Positions 15,961 to 24,881 of a DNA stretch of 53,720 bases are shown piece after piece. The notes beneath the pieces were generated by a model. It saw only the letters and a program-made list of their open reading frames with translations. It did no database searches and was not told the origin of the DNA. Source of the stretch: Deltaproteobacteria bacterium (GTDB taxonomy: Bacteria > Desulfobacterota > GWC2-55-46 > UBA9637); the NCBI GenBank assembly GCA_016219285.1, contig JACRNJ010000041.1, positions 1 through 53,720 of the forward strand. Direction: 5' to 3'. The stretch's first letter is position 1. Each line of letters opens with the position of its first letter. A program made the translations under genes and the position numbers.

Positions 15961-17553
15961 TTATCTTTCAATGCATACCCCGCATCTGATGCACCTTCCT
16001 GTATCACACGAAGGTGTTGTCTGTCCCTTTAAAGCCCGCTGATATTCCTTCCATAGATATTCTTTCTCAATTCCGGTATCTATAAAATCCCACGGGAGCA
16101 TTTCAGAGAAACCACGTTCTCTGCTGGTATAGAAATCTGGAGTTGGTTCAGATTTTTTTAGCGCCTCTCTCCAGCCTTTTTTGTGCGCATCAACTAATAT
16201 ATTACCTATCCTTCTATCCCCCACAGATAAAAGTGTTTGAATATACCCTTCCCGTGGGGAAAGAAATGAACAATTTATCCCATTCTCATTTTGCAGGCCT
16301 TTTTTAATTATATCCATTTTATTCCTTAATGATTTAATGTCCTCATAGCCGCACCACTGAAACGGAGTAACCGGCTTTGGTATAAATGGGTTTATACTCA
16401 AGGTAATGAGCCCGCCTTGCATTGCGGTTTGTATTTTTAGAACAAGGTCAACAACAGCCGCCATATCCTCAATGGTTTCCGTTGGGAGGCCGATTATAAA
16501 ATAGAGCTTTAATTTCTGTATGCCTGCTTTTGATATAAGGGTTATAGATTCCAGTATGTTTTGTTCAGAGATTTTTTTATTTATAACATCCCTTAATCTT
16601 TCCGAACCTGCCTCAGGCGCTATGGTCATGGTTTTATAGCCGCTGCTTCTAAGGATTTGCAGATTTTCTTGATTCAGCACATCAAGCCTGATGGAAGAGA
16701 GCGTAAGTTCGCCCTCATTTTCTATGACTGTTTTACAGAGTGATATTAAGCCTGAATATTCGGATACAGCAGCGCCAACAAGGCCAACCTTTCCGGTTTT
16801 TTCCATACCTTTCATGACCTCTTTCTTAAGGCCTGCCAATCCCCTTTCCCTTGGCGGCAGATAAATAAACCCCGCCGCACAAAACCTGCATCCTCTGCCA
16901 CAGCCTCTTTCCACCTCCATGAGATAAGTATTTCTAAAGTTTGTCTCGTTTGTGAGTATGTTTGAGGCAGGAGTCGAAAATGCGTTAAGGTTTTTTACCT
17001 TTCTGCTCTTTACCTTTTCAGGCGCTCCTTTTACTGCTTGGACTTTCTCAATAAAGATTTCCTTATATGTAACCTTGTAAAAGCTTGGTATATAAACACC
17101 TTCGACTGGAATGAGCGCTTCAAGAAGATGTTCTTTTGTTTTTGCATTGCATTGTGCTGATTGAAAGACATCTAAAAATTCAGAAACAAACCCCTCGCCC
17201 TCGCCAATGGCAAAGAGGTCAAAAAAATCAGAAATAGGCTCAGGATTTAAAGACACAGCAACACCGCCTGCCATAATAAGCGGTTGTGCGCTTTTTCGCT
17301 CAGATGATAAAAAGGGTATTTTAGCGAGGTCAAAGATTTTCAGGATATTCAGGTAGTCTTCTTCAAATGAGATGGAAAAGGCAATGATGTCAAATTCAGC
17401 GAGGGGTCTTTGGGATTCCAATGAAAAAAGAGGGGTGCTTGTTCTTTCAAACTCTGTTATATCTTTGTCGTCAGACAGAAATGCCCTTTCGCACACAACA
17501 TAATCAAGGCTGTTCAAGAGATAGTAAATGGCCTGAAACCCAAGATTGCTCAT
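15961..17553 (-). CDS. B12-binding-type radical SAM protein (TIGR03960-like), start unclear
   Basis: A radical SAM enzyme with a Rossmann-like N-terminal domain. The [4Fe-4S] motif CX3CX2C is C218, C222, C225 (ERGCGRGCRFCAAG). The C-terminus has a second cysteine cluster (CDTGRCIRCGVC). The segment GEGEGFVSEFLDVF and overall order match the TIGR03960 group often next to Rne/Rng or TIGR03936 genes; its substrate is unknown. ATG at 17553 gives 530 residues, but the conserved beta strand lies upstream: the frame continues open to 17743 and reads KEWGGRISVCLVYPNSYFLG just before this Met. No ATG, GTG or TTG occurs there; an ATT at 17676, 8 bases past an AGGGGG, is a candidate. Confidence 0.88.
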   Translation of the reverse strand: MSNLGFQAIYYLLNSLDYVVCERAFLSDDKDITEFERTSTPLFSLESQRPLAEFDIIAFSISFEEDYLNILKIFDLAKIPFLSSERKSAQPLIMAGGVAVSLNPEPISDFFDLFAIGEGEGFVSEFLDVFQSAQCNAKTKEHLLEALIPVEGVYIPSFYKVTYKEIFIEKVQAVKGAPEKVKSRKVKNLNAFSTPASNILTNETNFRNTYLMEVERGCGRGCRFCAAGFIYLPPRERGLAGLKKEVMKGMEKTGKVGLVGAAVSEYSGLISLCKTVIENEGELTLSSIRLDVLNQENLQILRSSGYKTMTIAPEAGSERLRDVINKKISEQNILESITLISKAGIQKLKLYFIIGLPTETIEDMAAVVDLVLKIQTAMQGGLITLSINPFIPKPVTPFQWCGYEDIKSLRNKMDIIKKGLQNENGINCSFLSPREGYIQTLLSVGDRRIGNILVDAHKKGWREALKKSEPTPDFYTSRERGFSEMLPWDFIDTGIEKEYLWKEYQRALKGQTTPSCDTGRCIRCGVCIER

Positions 17554-18208
17554 ACCAAGGAAGTATGAGTTGGGGTAAACAAGGCAGACGCTTATTCTGC
17601 CGCCCCATTCCTTATAAACGGTTCCCTTCTCCTTTGAAATGAGTTCTTTTGCCTTTTTTTTAAGATGCCAGGAAATAAGAAAGACCCCCTTATTTAGACC
17701 ATTATATAACTTTTTATGTGATTGGTGAAATGGATTTGTTTATTGGCGTAAAATGAGAGCATTTTAGTTAAATTAAGAGGTATGGTGGATTGCGGTAGTG
17801 TTTTTTACAAGGAGACAAATTGCTGATATCTGCATGCATATGTAGCCAAATTTGGATAGGCAGGTACAATGTGGATATGCTAATTTTGGCAAAGATATTT
17901 TGTAATATCAGCTTTCCCCATCATTTTGTCACAGATTTTTGGGAGGCAGGCTGGTGGTTTTGGATTACAGGCAAGAGAGAGAAAATTAGGCAAAACAGTC
18001 TTCAAATGGCTGGAGTAGAGGTGTAGTGGTTGCAATATCAAACTAAAAGAGACAATTCATGCCAAAAAATGTCCCAGATGCAAGATGGAGCAAAAATTAT
18101 ACACCTCCAACTTCTGACATCCCAACATATGTTGAGCGCAGAAGCCGCAGCAACAACGCAGATGGTAAAACCAAAGGCTGAGCCCGGACGTTTTCCAGCG
18201 TGGACTGC
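17554..18208. other. 655-bp region downstream of ftsZ, mostly unassigned
   Basis: The right-hand end of the radical SAM reading frame (17554-17742, no standard start) occupies the left part. From 17743 to 18208 only weak candidates occur, the best being a 40-codon frame at 18059-18181. No clear terminator for the dcw cluster is visible. Confidence 0.5.
18059..18181 (+). CDS. Possible small protein, 40 aa
   Basis: ATG at 18059 opens a 40-codon frame whose product is basic and hydrophilic, with a plausible middle part (YTPPTSDIPTYVERR). Ribosome-binding signal is weak. The composition looks more protein-like than other frames in this gap, but no family is recognised and it could be chance or a gene fragment. 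Confidence 0.25.
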   Translation: MPKNVPDARWSKNYTPPTSDIPTYVERRSRSNNADGKTKG

Positions 18209-19375
18209 TTAATCTGCCTGTTTTCTCAAAAATGTCGGTGTATCATAGGCATCTTCATCTACAGCATTAAAGCCGCCGAGGGGCTTAAGTCTTTGAACTT
18301 CCGCCATTCCTATTTCAGATTTCTTTTCTTTATCCCATCTCACAATAGTCGGGGTATCAAGATCACAGACAATAGTAGCCGGCGCAATATTCTTTACAGA
18401 TGTTATCCTTTTACTTTCATCCCTTCCAAAACCGGTAGCAATGACAGTAACCCTGACCTCTTCTCCCATCTTTTCGTCAATGACTGCGCCAAAGATAATA
18501 TGGGCATCTTCGTGGGTCTCTTCCTGGATAAGCATTGAAGCCTCATTTACCTCATGCAGTGTCAGGTCAGATGCGCCGGTAATATTGATAAGCACGCCCT
18601 TTGCGCCGTGGATGGAAATATCTTCCAGAAGAGGGCTTGATATGGCCTTTCTTGCCGCCTCTACCGCCCTGTTGTCACCGCGGGCAACGCCGGAGCCCAT
18701 AAGCGCAAGACCCATCTCGCTCATTATGGTTCTCACGTCAGCAAAGTCCACATTGACAAGCCCGTGGATTGTTATAACATCTGATATGCCCTTTACAGCC
18801 TGATACAATATTGTGTCTGCCTGCTTAAATGCCCCTGAGAGAGAAGTGTTCTTGTCTGCGATAGAGAGCAGCCTCTGGTTTGGAATGGTTATGACAGTGT
18901 CTACCACTGACTTGAGCGCCTTCAATCCTTCATCTGCCTGCTTCATCTTTTTTTTGGCTTCGAAGGTAAATGGTTTTGTTACTACCGCTACGGTAAGGGC
19001 GCCGAGCTCTTTAGCCGCCTCTGCTACAATGGGGGCTCCTCCTGTGCCTGTGCCGCCTCCCAGGCCTGCTGTGATAAAAACCATGTCTGCGCCAGCCATG
19101 GCTTCCTTAAGCCTGTCCCTGCTTTCTATTGCCGCATTTCTGCCTATGTCCGGGTTTGCCCCGGCGCCGAGACCCTTTGTCAGGTTTTCACCCAGTTGAA
19201 TTTTGACCGGCGCCTTTGATACGCCCAGCGCCTGGCTGTCTGTATTGGCAGCCAGAAATTCTACGCCTTCAAGCTGGGATTCTATCATTGTGTTGATGGC
19301 ATTGCCTCCGCACCCTCCGACTCCTATGACCTTAATCTTTGCCCCTTTATTAAAACTATCAGCAAGTTCAAACAT
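18209..19375 (-). CDS. ftsZ: Cell division protein FtsZ
   Basis: Tubulin-like GTPase forming the Z ring. The tubulin signature GGGTGTG is at residues 106-112, with [13 protein letters not shown] at the N-terminus and the T7-loop segment [15 protein letters not shown] supplying catalytic aspartates. A variable linker leads to the conserved C-terminal peptide ([11 protein letters not shown], last 11 residues) that binds FtsA. At 388 residues it is complete. It is the last gene of the dcw cluster, directly after ftsA with a heptamer element between them. Confidence 0.98.
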   Translation of the reverse strand: MFELADSFNKGAKIKVIGVGGCGGNAINTMIESQLEGVEFLAANTDSQALGVSKAPVKIQLGENLTKGLGAGANPDIGRNAAIESRDRLKEAMAGADMVFITAGLGGGTGTGGAPIVAEAAKELGALTVAVVTKPFTFEAKKKMKQADEGLKALKSVVDTVITIPNQRLLSIADKNTSLSGAFKQADTILYQAVKGISDVITIHGLVNVDFADVRTIMSEMGLALMGSGVARGDNRAVEAARKAISSPLLEDISIHGAKGVLINITGASDLTLHEVNEASMLIQEETHEDAHIIFGAVIDEKMGEEVRVTVIATGFGRDESKRITSVKNIAPATIVCDLDTPTIVRWDKEKKSEIGMAEVQRLKPLGGFNAVDEDAYDTPTFLRKQAD

Positions 19376-19392
19376 AGATGCCTCCTTTGTTT

Positions 19393-19445
19393 GATTTACG
19401 ATTTTAGATTTACGATTTTAGATTTTAAATCGTAATTCGTAAATT
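19393..19445. repeat. Paired-arm heptamer element between ftsA and ftsZ
   Basis: Left arm: GATTTAC, GATTTTA, GATTTAC, GATTTTA, GATTTTA (19393-19427). Right arm: AATCGTA, ATTCGTA (19428-19441). It overlaps the ftsA stop region. Confidence 0.9.
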
Positions 19446-20670
19446 AAAAGAACTCCTTCACCCACCCTTTCATTCTATTAAGCAATTTATTAAATATCTG
19501 CTTATCCCCCCTTTCAAATATTGCTGCTGTTGAATGTCTTTTGCCGTACAAAACCAGTCCTACTCCCGTGGAATACATTGGGCTTCTTACAACATCAACA
19601 AGGCCGCCGATGCCTGTAGGCAGGCCTCTTCTAACAGGAAGATTAAAAATTTGTTCTGCCAATTCAACCATGCCGTCCATAATAGCTGTCCCGCCTGTAA
19701 GCACTATGCCGGATGCCATCATATTGTCGCAACCTGCCCTTGCTATCTCTTGATTTACGAGATGAAGAAGCTCTTCTACCCTTGGCTCAATAATTTCCCC
19801 CAGAATCTGTCTTGAAATAATCCTCGGTTTTCTGCCGCCGACACCTGGCACCTCTATTGTTTCATTCTTATCTATCATGGATGTCATGCAGCACCCGAAT
19901 TTTTTCTTGACCTTTTCCGCCTCTTCAGAAGGCGTTCTGATGCCTACAGCAATATCTCCGGTAACCTGATTGCCGCCCAGGGATATGACCGCCGTATGCT
20001 TTATGGTGCCGTTGTGATAGACGGCTATATCCGTGGTTCCGCCGCCGATATCAACCAATGCAACGCCAAGATCCTTTTCATCCTGACCAAGCACTGCCTC
20101 GCTGCTTGCTATCTGCTGAAGGACAATATCAGCTACGGCAAGGCCGGCCTTATTTACGCTCTTTACAATATTTTGCGCCGATGCGACTGCCGCCGTAACT
20201 ATATGGACCTTGGCCTCCAGCCTGGTCCCGCTCATGCCAAGAGGCTCCAGAATGCAGTCCTGCTGGTCAAGTATATACTCCTGAGGTATAACATGTATAA
20301 CCTCTCTGTCTGTTGGAATAGTTATGGCCTGAGCAGCCTCTATTACCCTTGCTATATCAGCCGTGGTTATCTCCTTATCTTTTACAGCTATAACACCATG
20401 ACTGTTAAATCCCTTTATATGTCCGCCGGCAATGCCAACATAAACCGTGTTTATCTCACAGCCTGCCATAAGCTCTGCCTCTTCTATGGCTTTTCTTATA
20501 GACTGGACTGTGGCATCTATATTCACCACAACACCCTTTCGGAGTCCTTTTGAAGGGTGCGTGCCTATGCCTATGATCTCCAACCCCTCTTGTTTTACCT
20601 CTCCAACAATGGCGCATATCTTTGTTGTTCCTATATCAAGGCCAACAATGATGTTATCCTTTTTTGCCAT
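19444..20670 (-). CDS. ftsA: Cell division protein FtsA
   Basis: Actin-like ATPase that anchors FtsZ to the membrane. GLDIGTTKICAIVGE at residues 10-24 is the phosphate-1 motif, DIGGGTTDIAVY the phosphate-2 motif, and SGIVLTGGTAIMDG the adenosine motif. The 1C subdomain specific to FtsA follows the first motif. The C-terminal MKGWVKEFF is amphipathic, as expected of the membrane-targeting helix. At 408 residues it is complete. It lies between ftsQ and ftsZ, the usual order. Confidence 0.98.
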   Translation of the reverse strand: MAKKDNIIVGLDIGTTKICAIVGEVKQEGLEIIGIGTHPSKGLRKGVVVNIDATVQSIRKAIEEAELMAGCEINTVYVGIAGGHIKGFNSHGVIAVKDKEITTADIARVIEAAQAITIPTDREVIHVIPQEYILDQQDCILEPLGMSGTRLEAKVHIVTAAVASAQNIVKSVNKAGLAVADIVLQQIASSEAVLGQDEKDLGVALVDIGGGTTDIAVYHNGTIKHTAVISLGGNQVTGDIAVGIRTPSEEAEKVKKKFGCCMTSMIDKNETIEVPGVGGRKPRIISRQILGEIIEPRVEELLHLVNQEIARAGCDNMMASGIVLTGGTAIMDGMVELAEQIFNLPVRRGLPTGIGGLVDVVRSPMYSTGVGLVLYGKRHSTAAIFERGDKQIFNKLLNRMKGWVKEFF

Positions 20671-20700
20671 GTCTTCTCCTTTTTTAAAATAGGTTGAGAT

Positions 20701-21573
20701 TTATGTTGAGGTTTTCCTATTAGCAACCTTAATCTTTCCTATTTCCTGTTCTGGCTCTCTGTGTGCCAGCTTCACCACTACACCTTTGTTATAGTTCAAA
20801 CCAATAAACTCTATATCTGCAAAGCCGTTTCTTGACTGGATTACCCTTTTAAGTTTTTCAATTTTCTCTGTAAATTCTTCGTCCCCCAGTTCAATCCTTG
20901 TTCCTTGCTGCATGGTATAAAGTGTAAGACCGTAAGCTTTGTCAATATTTATCTCAGACAGTTCTTCATTATTTGCAAAAATTTCTTTCTTTTCCAAGAC
21001 GTGTATGAGGTTGACAGCTTTTATAGCCAATTCGGATGTCTTTACTTCCTCCTCAATGTCTTCCATTTTAAGGCCTGTTATTATGGGGAGGTCAATTTCA
21101 TCTTCTATAGATATTTTTTTAAAGATAATCCCTGTTTCATCAACAAAATAAAGGCTGTCAAGGTTGATAAATGCAACAGGTTTCCTCTCTTTTATCCCTA
21201 TGCTTAATCTGTTGGGAAAATTCCTTGCGACATCCACCTCGGCTATCCATGTATTCAGCCTGAGATTTTTCTGAATATCGCCAGTGTTTATTTTAAGCAG
21301 GTTATCACCTAAATTGATACCTGCCAATTCTAAAACTTCTGCCTTGGATACTCTCATATTGCCGGCAATCCTTATCTCTTTTATTGCAAGATACGGGATC
21401 CTTAAAAGCTCATGGTACAGGCGCCATGCGCCAAATATAATCAATAATACAGATGATAGATATGCCACTGTCTTAATGATACGAAGAACATTTCTTGATT
21501 TAAGCCCATGCTTTATCCTTTTTATAGCAGGTTCTTTTCTTCTAATGTTCCTAGGTTTTTTTCTAAAGACCAT
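20701..21573 (-). CDS. ftsQ: Cell division protein FtsQ
   Basis: Bitopic divisome protein. The basic cytosolic N-terminus (residues 1-33) precedes a membrane helix at about 35-53 (TVAYLSSVLLIIFGAW). The POTRA domain follows (IKEIRIAGNMRVSKAEVLELAG), then the FtsQ beta domain. At 290 residues it is normal. Upstream of its ATG lies a heptamer element ending in AATGGAGCCAAGC, which supplies the Shine-Dalgarno GGAG. It sits between ddl and ftsA. Confidence 0.95.
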   Translation of the reverse strand: MVFRKKPRNIRRKEPAIKRIKHGLKSRNVLRIIKTVAYLSSVLLIIFGAWRLYHELLRIPYLAIKEIRIAGNMRVSKAEVLELAGINLGDNLLKINTGDIQKNLRLNTWIAEVDVARNFPNRLSIGIKERKPVAFINLDSLYFVDETGIIFKKISIEDEIDLPIITGLKMEDIEEEVKTSELAIKAVNLIHVLEKKEIFANNEELSEINIDKAYGLTLYTMQQGTRIELGDEEFTEKIEKLKRVIQSRNGFADIEFIGLNYNKGVVVKLAHREPEQEIGKIKVANRKTST

Positions 21574-21587
21574 CTGCTTGGCTCCAT

Positions 21588-21630
21588 TTTAGATTTACGA
21601 TTTTAGATTTTTGAATCGTAATTCGTAAAT
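21588..21630. repeat. Heptamer element between ddl and ftsQ, carrying the ftsQ SD tail
   Basis: Units GATTTAC, GATTTTA, GATTTTT then GAATCGT, AATTCGT (21592-21626). On the ftsQ side it abuts the conserved tail AATGGAGCnAAGC (minus strand, about 21575-21588). Confidence 0.85.
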
Positions 21631-22532
21631 CATTTACAAGATGCGCTCAATAAAATCTCTTCCACCATATCCGGAAAATTTATGCCTGCACATTTAGCGG
21701 CCTTTGGGAGCAGGCTTAGCTCTGTCATACCAGGTATTGTGTTTGCTTCCAGTACGTAAGGACGGTTCTTACTATCAAGCATGATATCAATTCTTGCCAT
21801 GCTGCTGCATCCAAGGATATTGAATGCGCTGAAGGCAATATCAGCCACCCTTTTCTCCAGCGTCTTTGAGAGGGGGGCAGGGACAACATACTTTGTCATA
21901 CCCTTGGTGTATTTTGCCTTAAAATCATACATTCCGTTTTTGGGTCTTATTTCAATAATAGGCAGCGCCCTGCCGCTTAATATGCCAACTGTCAGCTCCC
22001 TGCCTTTGATAAATTTTTCTATTAGCGCAGTATCGTTGTACCTTAATGCCCTTTTTATAGCAGATGGAAAGTTCTTTTTATCATTTACTATGCTTACGCC
22101 GATGGTAGAGCCCTGCGAATTTGGTTTTATAACAAAAGGCAGTCCAAAACCTTCAATCATCGCATTATTTATTGCATCGCCTTTTTTAACAACCCTAAAT
22201 GCAGGGGTTGGGATATTATTAAACAGGAAAAGCCTTTTTGCCAAGACTTTGTTTATGCTTATGGCGCTCGCCTGAATGCCTGAGCCTGTATACGGAATCC
22301 CCAGTATCTCTAATACTCCTTGGATTGCCCCATCTTCACCATATTTGCCATGAAGGGCTATAAATGCGATATCTATTTTTGAGCTCGTTATTTTATTGTA
22401 AACATCTCTTCCAACATCTATGGCAACGGCATTGTAGCGCTTCTGAATAAGGGCATTATAGACAGCCTTACCGCTCCTTAACGATATTTCCCTCTCAGCT
22501 GACATGCCTCCCATAAGCACGCCAATCCGCAT
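21630..22532 (-). CDS. ddl: D-alanine--D-alanine ligase
   Basis: ATP-grasp ligase making the D-Ala-D-Ala dipeptide for peptidoglycan. N-terminal GVLMGGMSAEREISLRSG, central GEDGAIQGVLEILGIPYTGSG, FVIKPNSQGSTIGVS and C-terminal EANTIPGMTELSLLP are hallmark segments. The Y in IPYTGSG fits D-Ala rather than D-Lac specificity. At 300 residues it is typical. It contains no repeat insertion, unlike the two ATP-grasp paralogues at 41.5-43.9 kb. Located between murB and ftsQ. Confidence 0.97.
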   Translation of the reverse strand: MRIGVLMGGMSAEREISLRSGKAVYNALIQKRYNAVAIDVGRDVYNKITSSKIDIAFIALHGKYGEDGAIQGVLEILGIPYTGSGIQASAISINKVLAKRLFLFNNIPTPAFRVVKKGDAINNAMIEGFGLPFVIKPNSQGSTIGVSIVNDKKNFPSAIKRALRYNDTALIEKFIKGRELTVGILSGRALPIIEIRPKNGMYDFKAKYTKGMTKYVVPAPLSKTLEKRVADIAFSAFNILGCSSMARIDIMLDSKNRPYVLEANTIPGMTELSLLPKAAKCAGINFPDMVEEILLSASCK

Positions 22533-22540
22533 TTTCTTTA

Positions 22541-22568
22541 AATTTGAAATTTGAAATTTGAAATTTGA
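22541..22568. repeat. Heptamer array AATTTGA x4 between murB and ddl
   Basis: Four perfect tandem copies of AATTTGA followed by AATTTT. A one-armed array without a clear complementary arm. Confidence 0.95.
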
Positions 22569-22575
22569 AATTTTC

Positions 22576-23436
22576 CTAGTCCTCCCCCACTACCTGTATC
22601 TCTGTTTCCAAAAGAACGCCCTTTGTCTTAAAAACCCTATCCCTTATCATTGAAAGCAGTGTCAGAACATCCATTGCAGTTGCATTGCCAAGGTTTACTA
22701 TATAATTTGCATGAATCTCTGAAATCTGCGCGCCTCCAACCCTGATTCCCTTCAAACCTGCTTCTTCTATAAGTTTGCCTGCCAAAAGACCATGAGGGTT
22801 TTTAAAGATAGAGCCTGCATTTGGCATATTTATTGCCCGTGTAGTCTTGCGCCTGTCTTTAAATTCTTTAACACGGTCTTGAATCTCTTCCATGCCGGTT
22901 TTTTTAAGTTTCAGATATGCCTTCGTAATAACCATATTTTCAGGTATGCTGCATTTTCTGTAAGAAAAATTCAGAGTTGATTTATCAAAACTATGTTTTT
23001 TACCGCTAATATCAACAGCCTCAACCCTTTCTATTACATCCTTGATTTCACTGCCGTAGGCCCCGGCATTCATGACAACAGCGCCGCCTATTGTGCCTGG
23101 GATGCCTATTGCAAATTCAAGTCCCGAAAGGCCTCTATCCTTGCATAGATTTACCAACTCAACAAGCATTACCCCAGCGCCAACCGCAACCGTGTCATTT
23201 TCTTCCCACGAAATTTTTTTAAAACCTTCAGAGAGGTTTATAACTACGCCCTTTATTCCATTATCCATGACCAGAAGGTTAGTTCCCCGGCCAAAGACAA
23301 ATATGGGGAAACCCTTGCTGGCGGCAAATCCAATAATACTTATAAGGTCGTTTTCATTCTTTGGAAATGCCATTACCTCCGCATTCCCTCCGATTTTAAA
23401 AGATGTGTAATCCTTCATGGGCACATCAAAGAGCAT
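22576..23436 (-). CDS. murB: UDP-N-acetylenolpyruvoylglucosamine reductase (MurB)
   Basis: FAD/NADPH enzyme reducing UDP-GlcNAc-enolpyruvate to UDP-MurNAc. FAD-domain motifs include YTSFKIGGNAE, FGRGTNLLV, GIPGTIGGAVVMNAGAYG, and the catalytic serine region NAGSIFKNP. SYRKCSIP suggests a type II-like MurB. The frame is open to 23550, but the first 38 codons are heptamer-repeat translation that overlaps murC by 64 bp. ATG at 23434-23436 (MLFDVPMKDYTSF) begins the conserved part and gives 286 residues. The repeat sits exactly at the murC-murB junction. Confidence 0.93.
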   Translation of the reverse strand: MLFDVPMKDYTSFKIGGNAEVMAFPKNENDLISIIGFAASKGFPIFVFGRGTNLLVMDNGIKGVVINLSEGFKKISWEENDTVAVGAGVMLVELVNLCKDRGLSGLEFAIGIPGTIGGAVVMNAGAYGSEIKDVIERVEAVDISGKKHSFDKSTLNFSYRKCSIPENMVITKAYLKLKKTGMEEIQDRVKEFKDRRKTTRAINMPNAGSIFKNPHGLLAGKLIEEAGLKGIRVGGAQISEIHANYIVNLGNATAMDVLTLLSMIRDRVFKTKGVLLETEIQVVGED

Positions 23437-23445
23437 GCGGCCTTT

Positions 23446-23518
23446 GAAGTTGCAAGTTGCAAGTTGTAAGTTGTAAGTTTTATTTTTTATCTTGCATCTT
23501 GCATCTTGCATCTTGCAT
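23446..23518. repeat. Paired-arm heptamer element at the murC/murB junction
   Basis: Left arm: GAAGTTG, CAAGTTG x2, TAAGTTG, TAAGTTT (23446-23480). Right arm: CTTGCAT x4 (23491-23518). It supplies the last residues of MurC (ARCKMQDAR) and possible extra start codons for MurB, since the minus-strand unit contains ATG just after AAAGGAG. Confidence 0.95.
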
Positions 23519-24881
23519 CTCCTTTCACCATCTCCTCTGCTACCTGCCATATATTGCCTGCCCCAAGCGTTATAACCATATCACCAGCTTTTGTAATCTT
23601 ATTTAAATAAGCAGGTATGTCTTTTTTGTCGGGGATATAAACCACGTCTCTATGGCCATAAGCCTTTATGCTGGTATAAAGGACCTCTGAAGAAGCTCCG
23701 GTTATCTTCTCTTCGCCTGCCGGATATATATCAGTGAGTATCAATGTGTCCGCATCATTAAATGCAGATAAAAATTCATGAAAAAGGTCCTGTGTTCTTG
23801 AATAGCGATGAGGTTGAAAAACAGCTATTATCTTATTGTCCCATCCATCCTGTGCAGCCTTGAGAGTAGCCTTTATCTCAGCAGGGTGGTGGCCGTAGTC
23901 GTCAACAAATGTAACACCGTTATATTCACCCTTAATCTGAAATCTTCTTTCCACACCGCTGAAGTTCGCTATGGACTCCCTGGCATGTTCAAAGCTTATA
24001 TCAAGCTCCGTTGCCACCGCTATGGCAGCTAATGCATTGTAAACATTGTGATCTCCCGGGGTTTTCACAATAACCCTTTCCATTTTTTTGCCTCTTAGCC
24101 AGACTTCAAAAGAGGTCTTCATCCCTGTTATCTCTATATCTCTGGCGCTAAAATCTGCCTGTGTGGTCAAACCGTAAGTTATATGCCTTCTTGTAACCTT
24201 TGGTATAAGCCCCTGGATATTAGGATGATCCAGACAAAGGATTGCGCATCCGTAAAACGGAATCTTGTTTATAAAGGTAAGATAGGCATTTTTTACCTCA
24301 TCCATATCTTTATAATAGTCCATATGCTCTCTATCAATATTGGTGACAACTGCAATTGTCGGCGATAGTTTTAAAAAACTTCCATCGCTCTCATCTGCCT
24401 CTGCCACAAGGAATTCACCCTTGCCAAGCCTGGCATTGCTTTCCATGCTGTTGAGTTTGCCGCCTATAACAACAGTGGGGTCCATACCATGCGAACCCAT
24501 GATTGTTGCAATCATGGAGGTGGTAGTCGTTTTTCCATGGGTGCCTGCTATTGCTATCCCATACTTCATTCTCATAAGCTCTGCAAGCATCTCTGCCCGC
24601 GGGATAACAGGTATAAGCCTTTCCCGAGCGCTTATAATTTCAGGGTTATCCTTTTTTACAGCAGATGAATAAACAACCACATCTGAGCCATTTATATTTT
24701 CAGGCTTATGCCCTATAAATATTTTGGCTCCAAGACCTTCCAGTCTCCGGGTAGTATCTGATGCTTTAACATCAGAGCCGGTAATTTGATAGTCAAGATT
24801 CAAAAGCACTTCTGCAATGCCGTTCATGCCGCTGCCGCCAATGCCTATAAAATGGATATGTTTTATACGACCCTTATACAT
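23487..24881 (-). CDS. murC: UDP-N-acetylmuramate--L-alanine ligase
   Basis: ATP-dependent addition of L-Ala to UDP-MurNAc. N-terminal Rossmann motif [20 protein letters not shown] loop AGTHGKTTT at 112-120, the HHPAE motif ([15 protein letters not shown]), and FQPHRYSRT near the C-domain mark MurC. The natural end is near VAEEMVKG; the final nine residues are read from a heptamer array that also overlaps the murB junction. At 464 residues it is normal. Its start overlaps the murG stop by eight bases. Confidence 0.97.
   Translation of the reverse strand: MYKGRIKHIHFIGIGGSGMNGIAEVLLNLDYQITGSDVKASDTTRRLEGLGAKIFIGHKPENINGSDVVVYSSAVKKDNPEIISARERLIPVIPRAEMLAELMRMKYGIAIAGTHGKTTTTSMIATIMGSHGMDPTVVIGGKLNSMESNARLGKGEFLVAEADESDGSFLKLSPTIAVVTNIDREHMDYYKDMDEVKNAYLTFINKIPFYGCAILCLDHPNIQGLIPKVTRRHITYGLTTQADFSARDIEITGMKTSFEVWLRGKKMERVIVKTPGDHNVYNALAAIAVATELDISFEHARESIANFSGVERRFQIKGEYNGVTFVDDYGHHPAEIKATLKAAQDGWDNKIIAVFQPHRYSRTQDLFHEFLSAFNDADTLILTDIYPAGEEKITGASSEVLYTSIKAYGHRDVVYIPDKKDIPAYLNKITKAGDMVITLGAGNIWQVAEEMVKGDARCKMQDAR

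Noticed and set aside
23437-23550. Extended MurB N-terminus from 23550
   Set aside because: The 38 codons are repeat sequence overlapping murC, and the conserved protein starts at 23436; kept only as a possibility in the findings.
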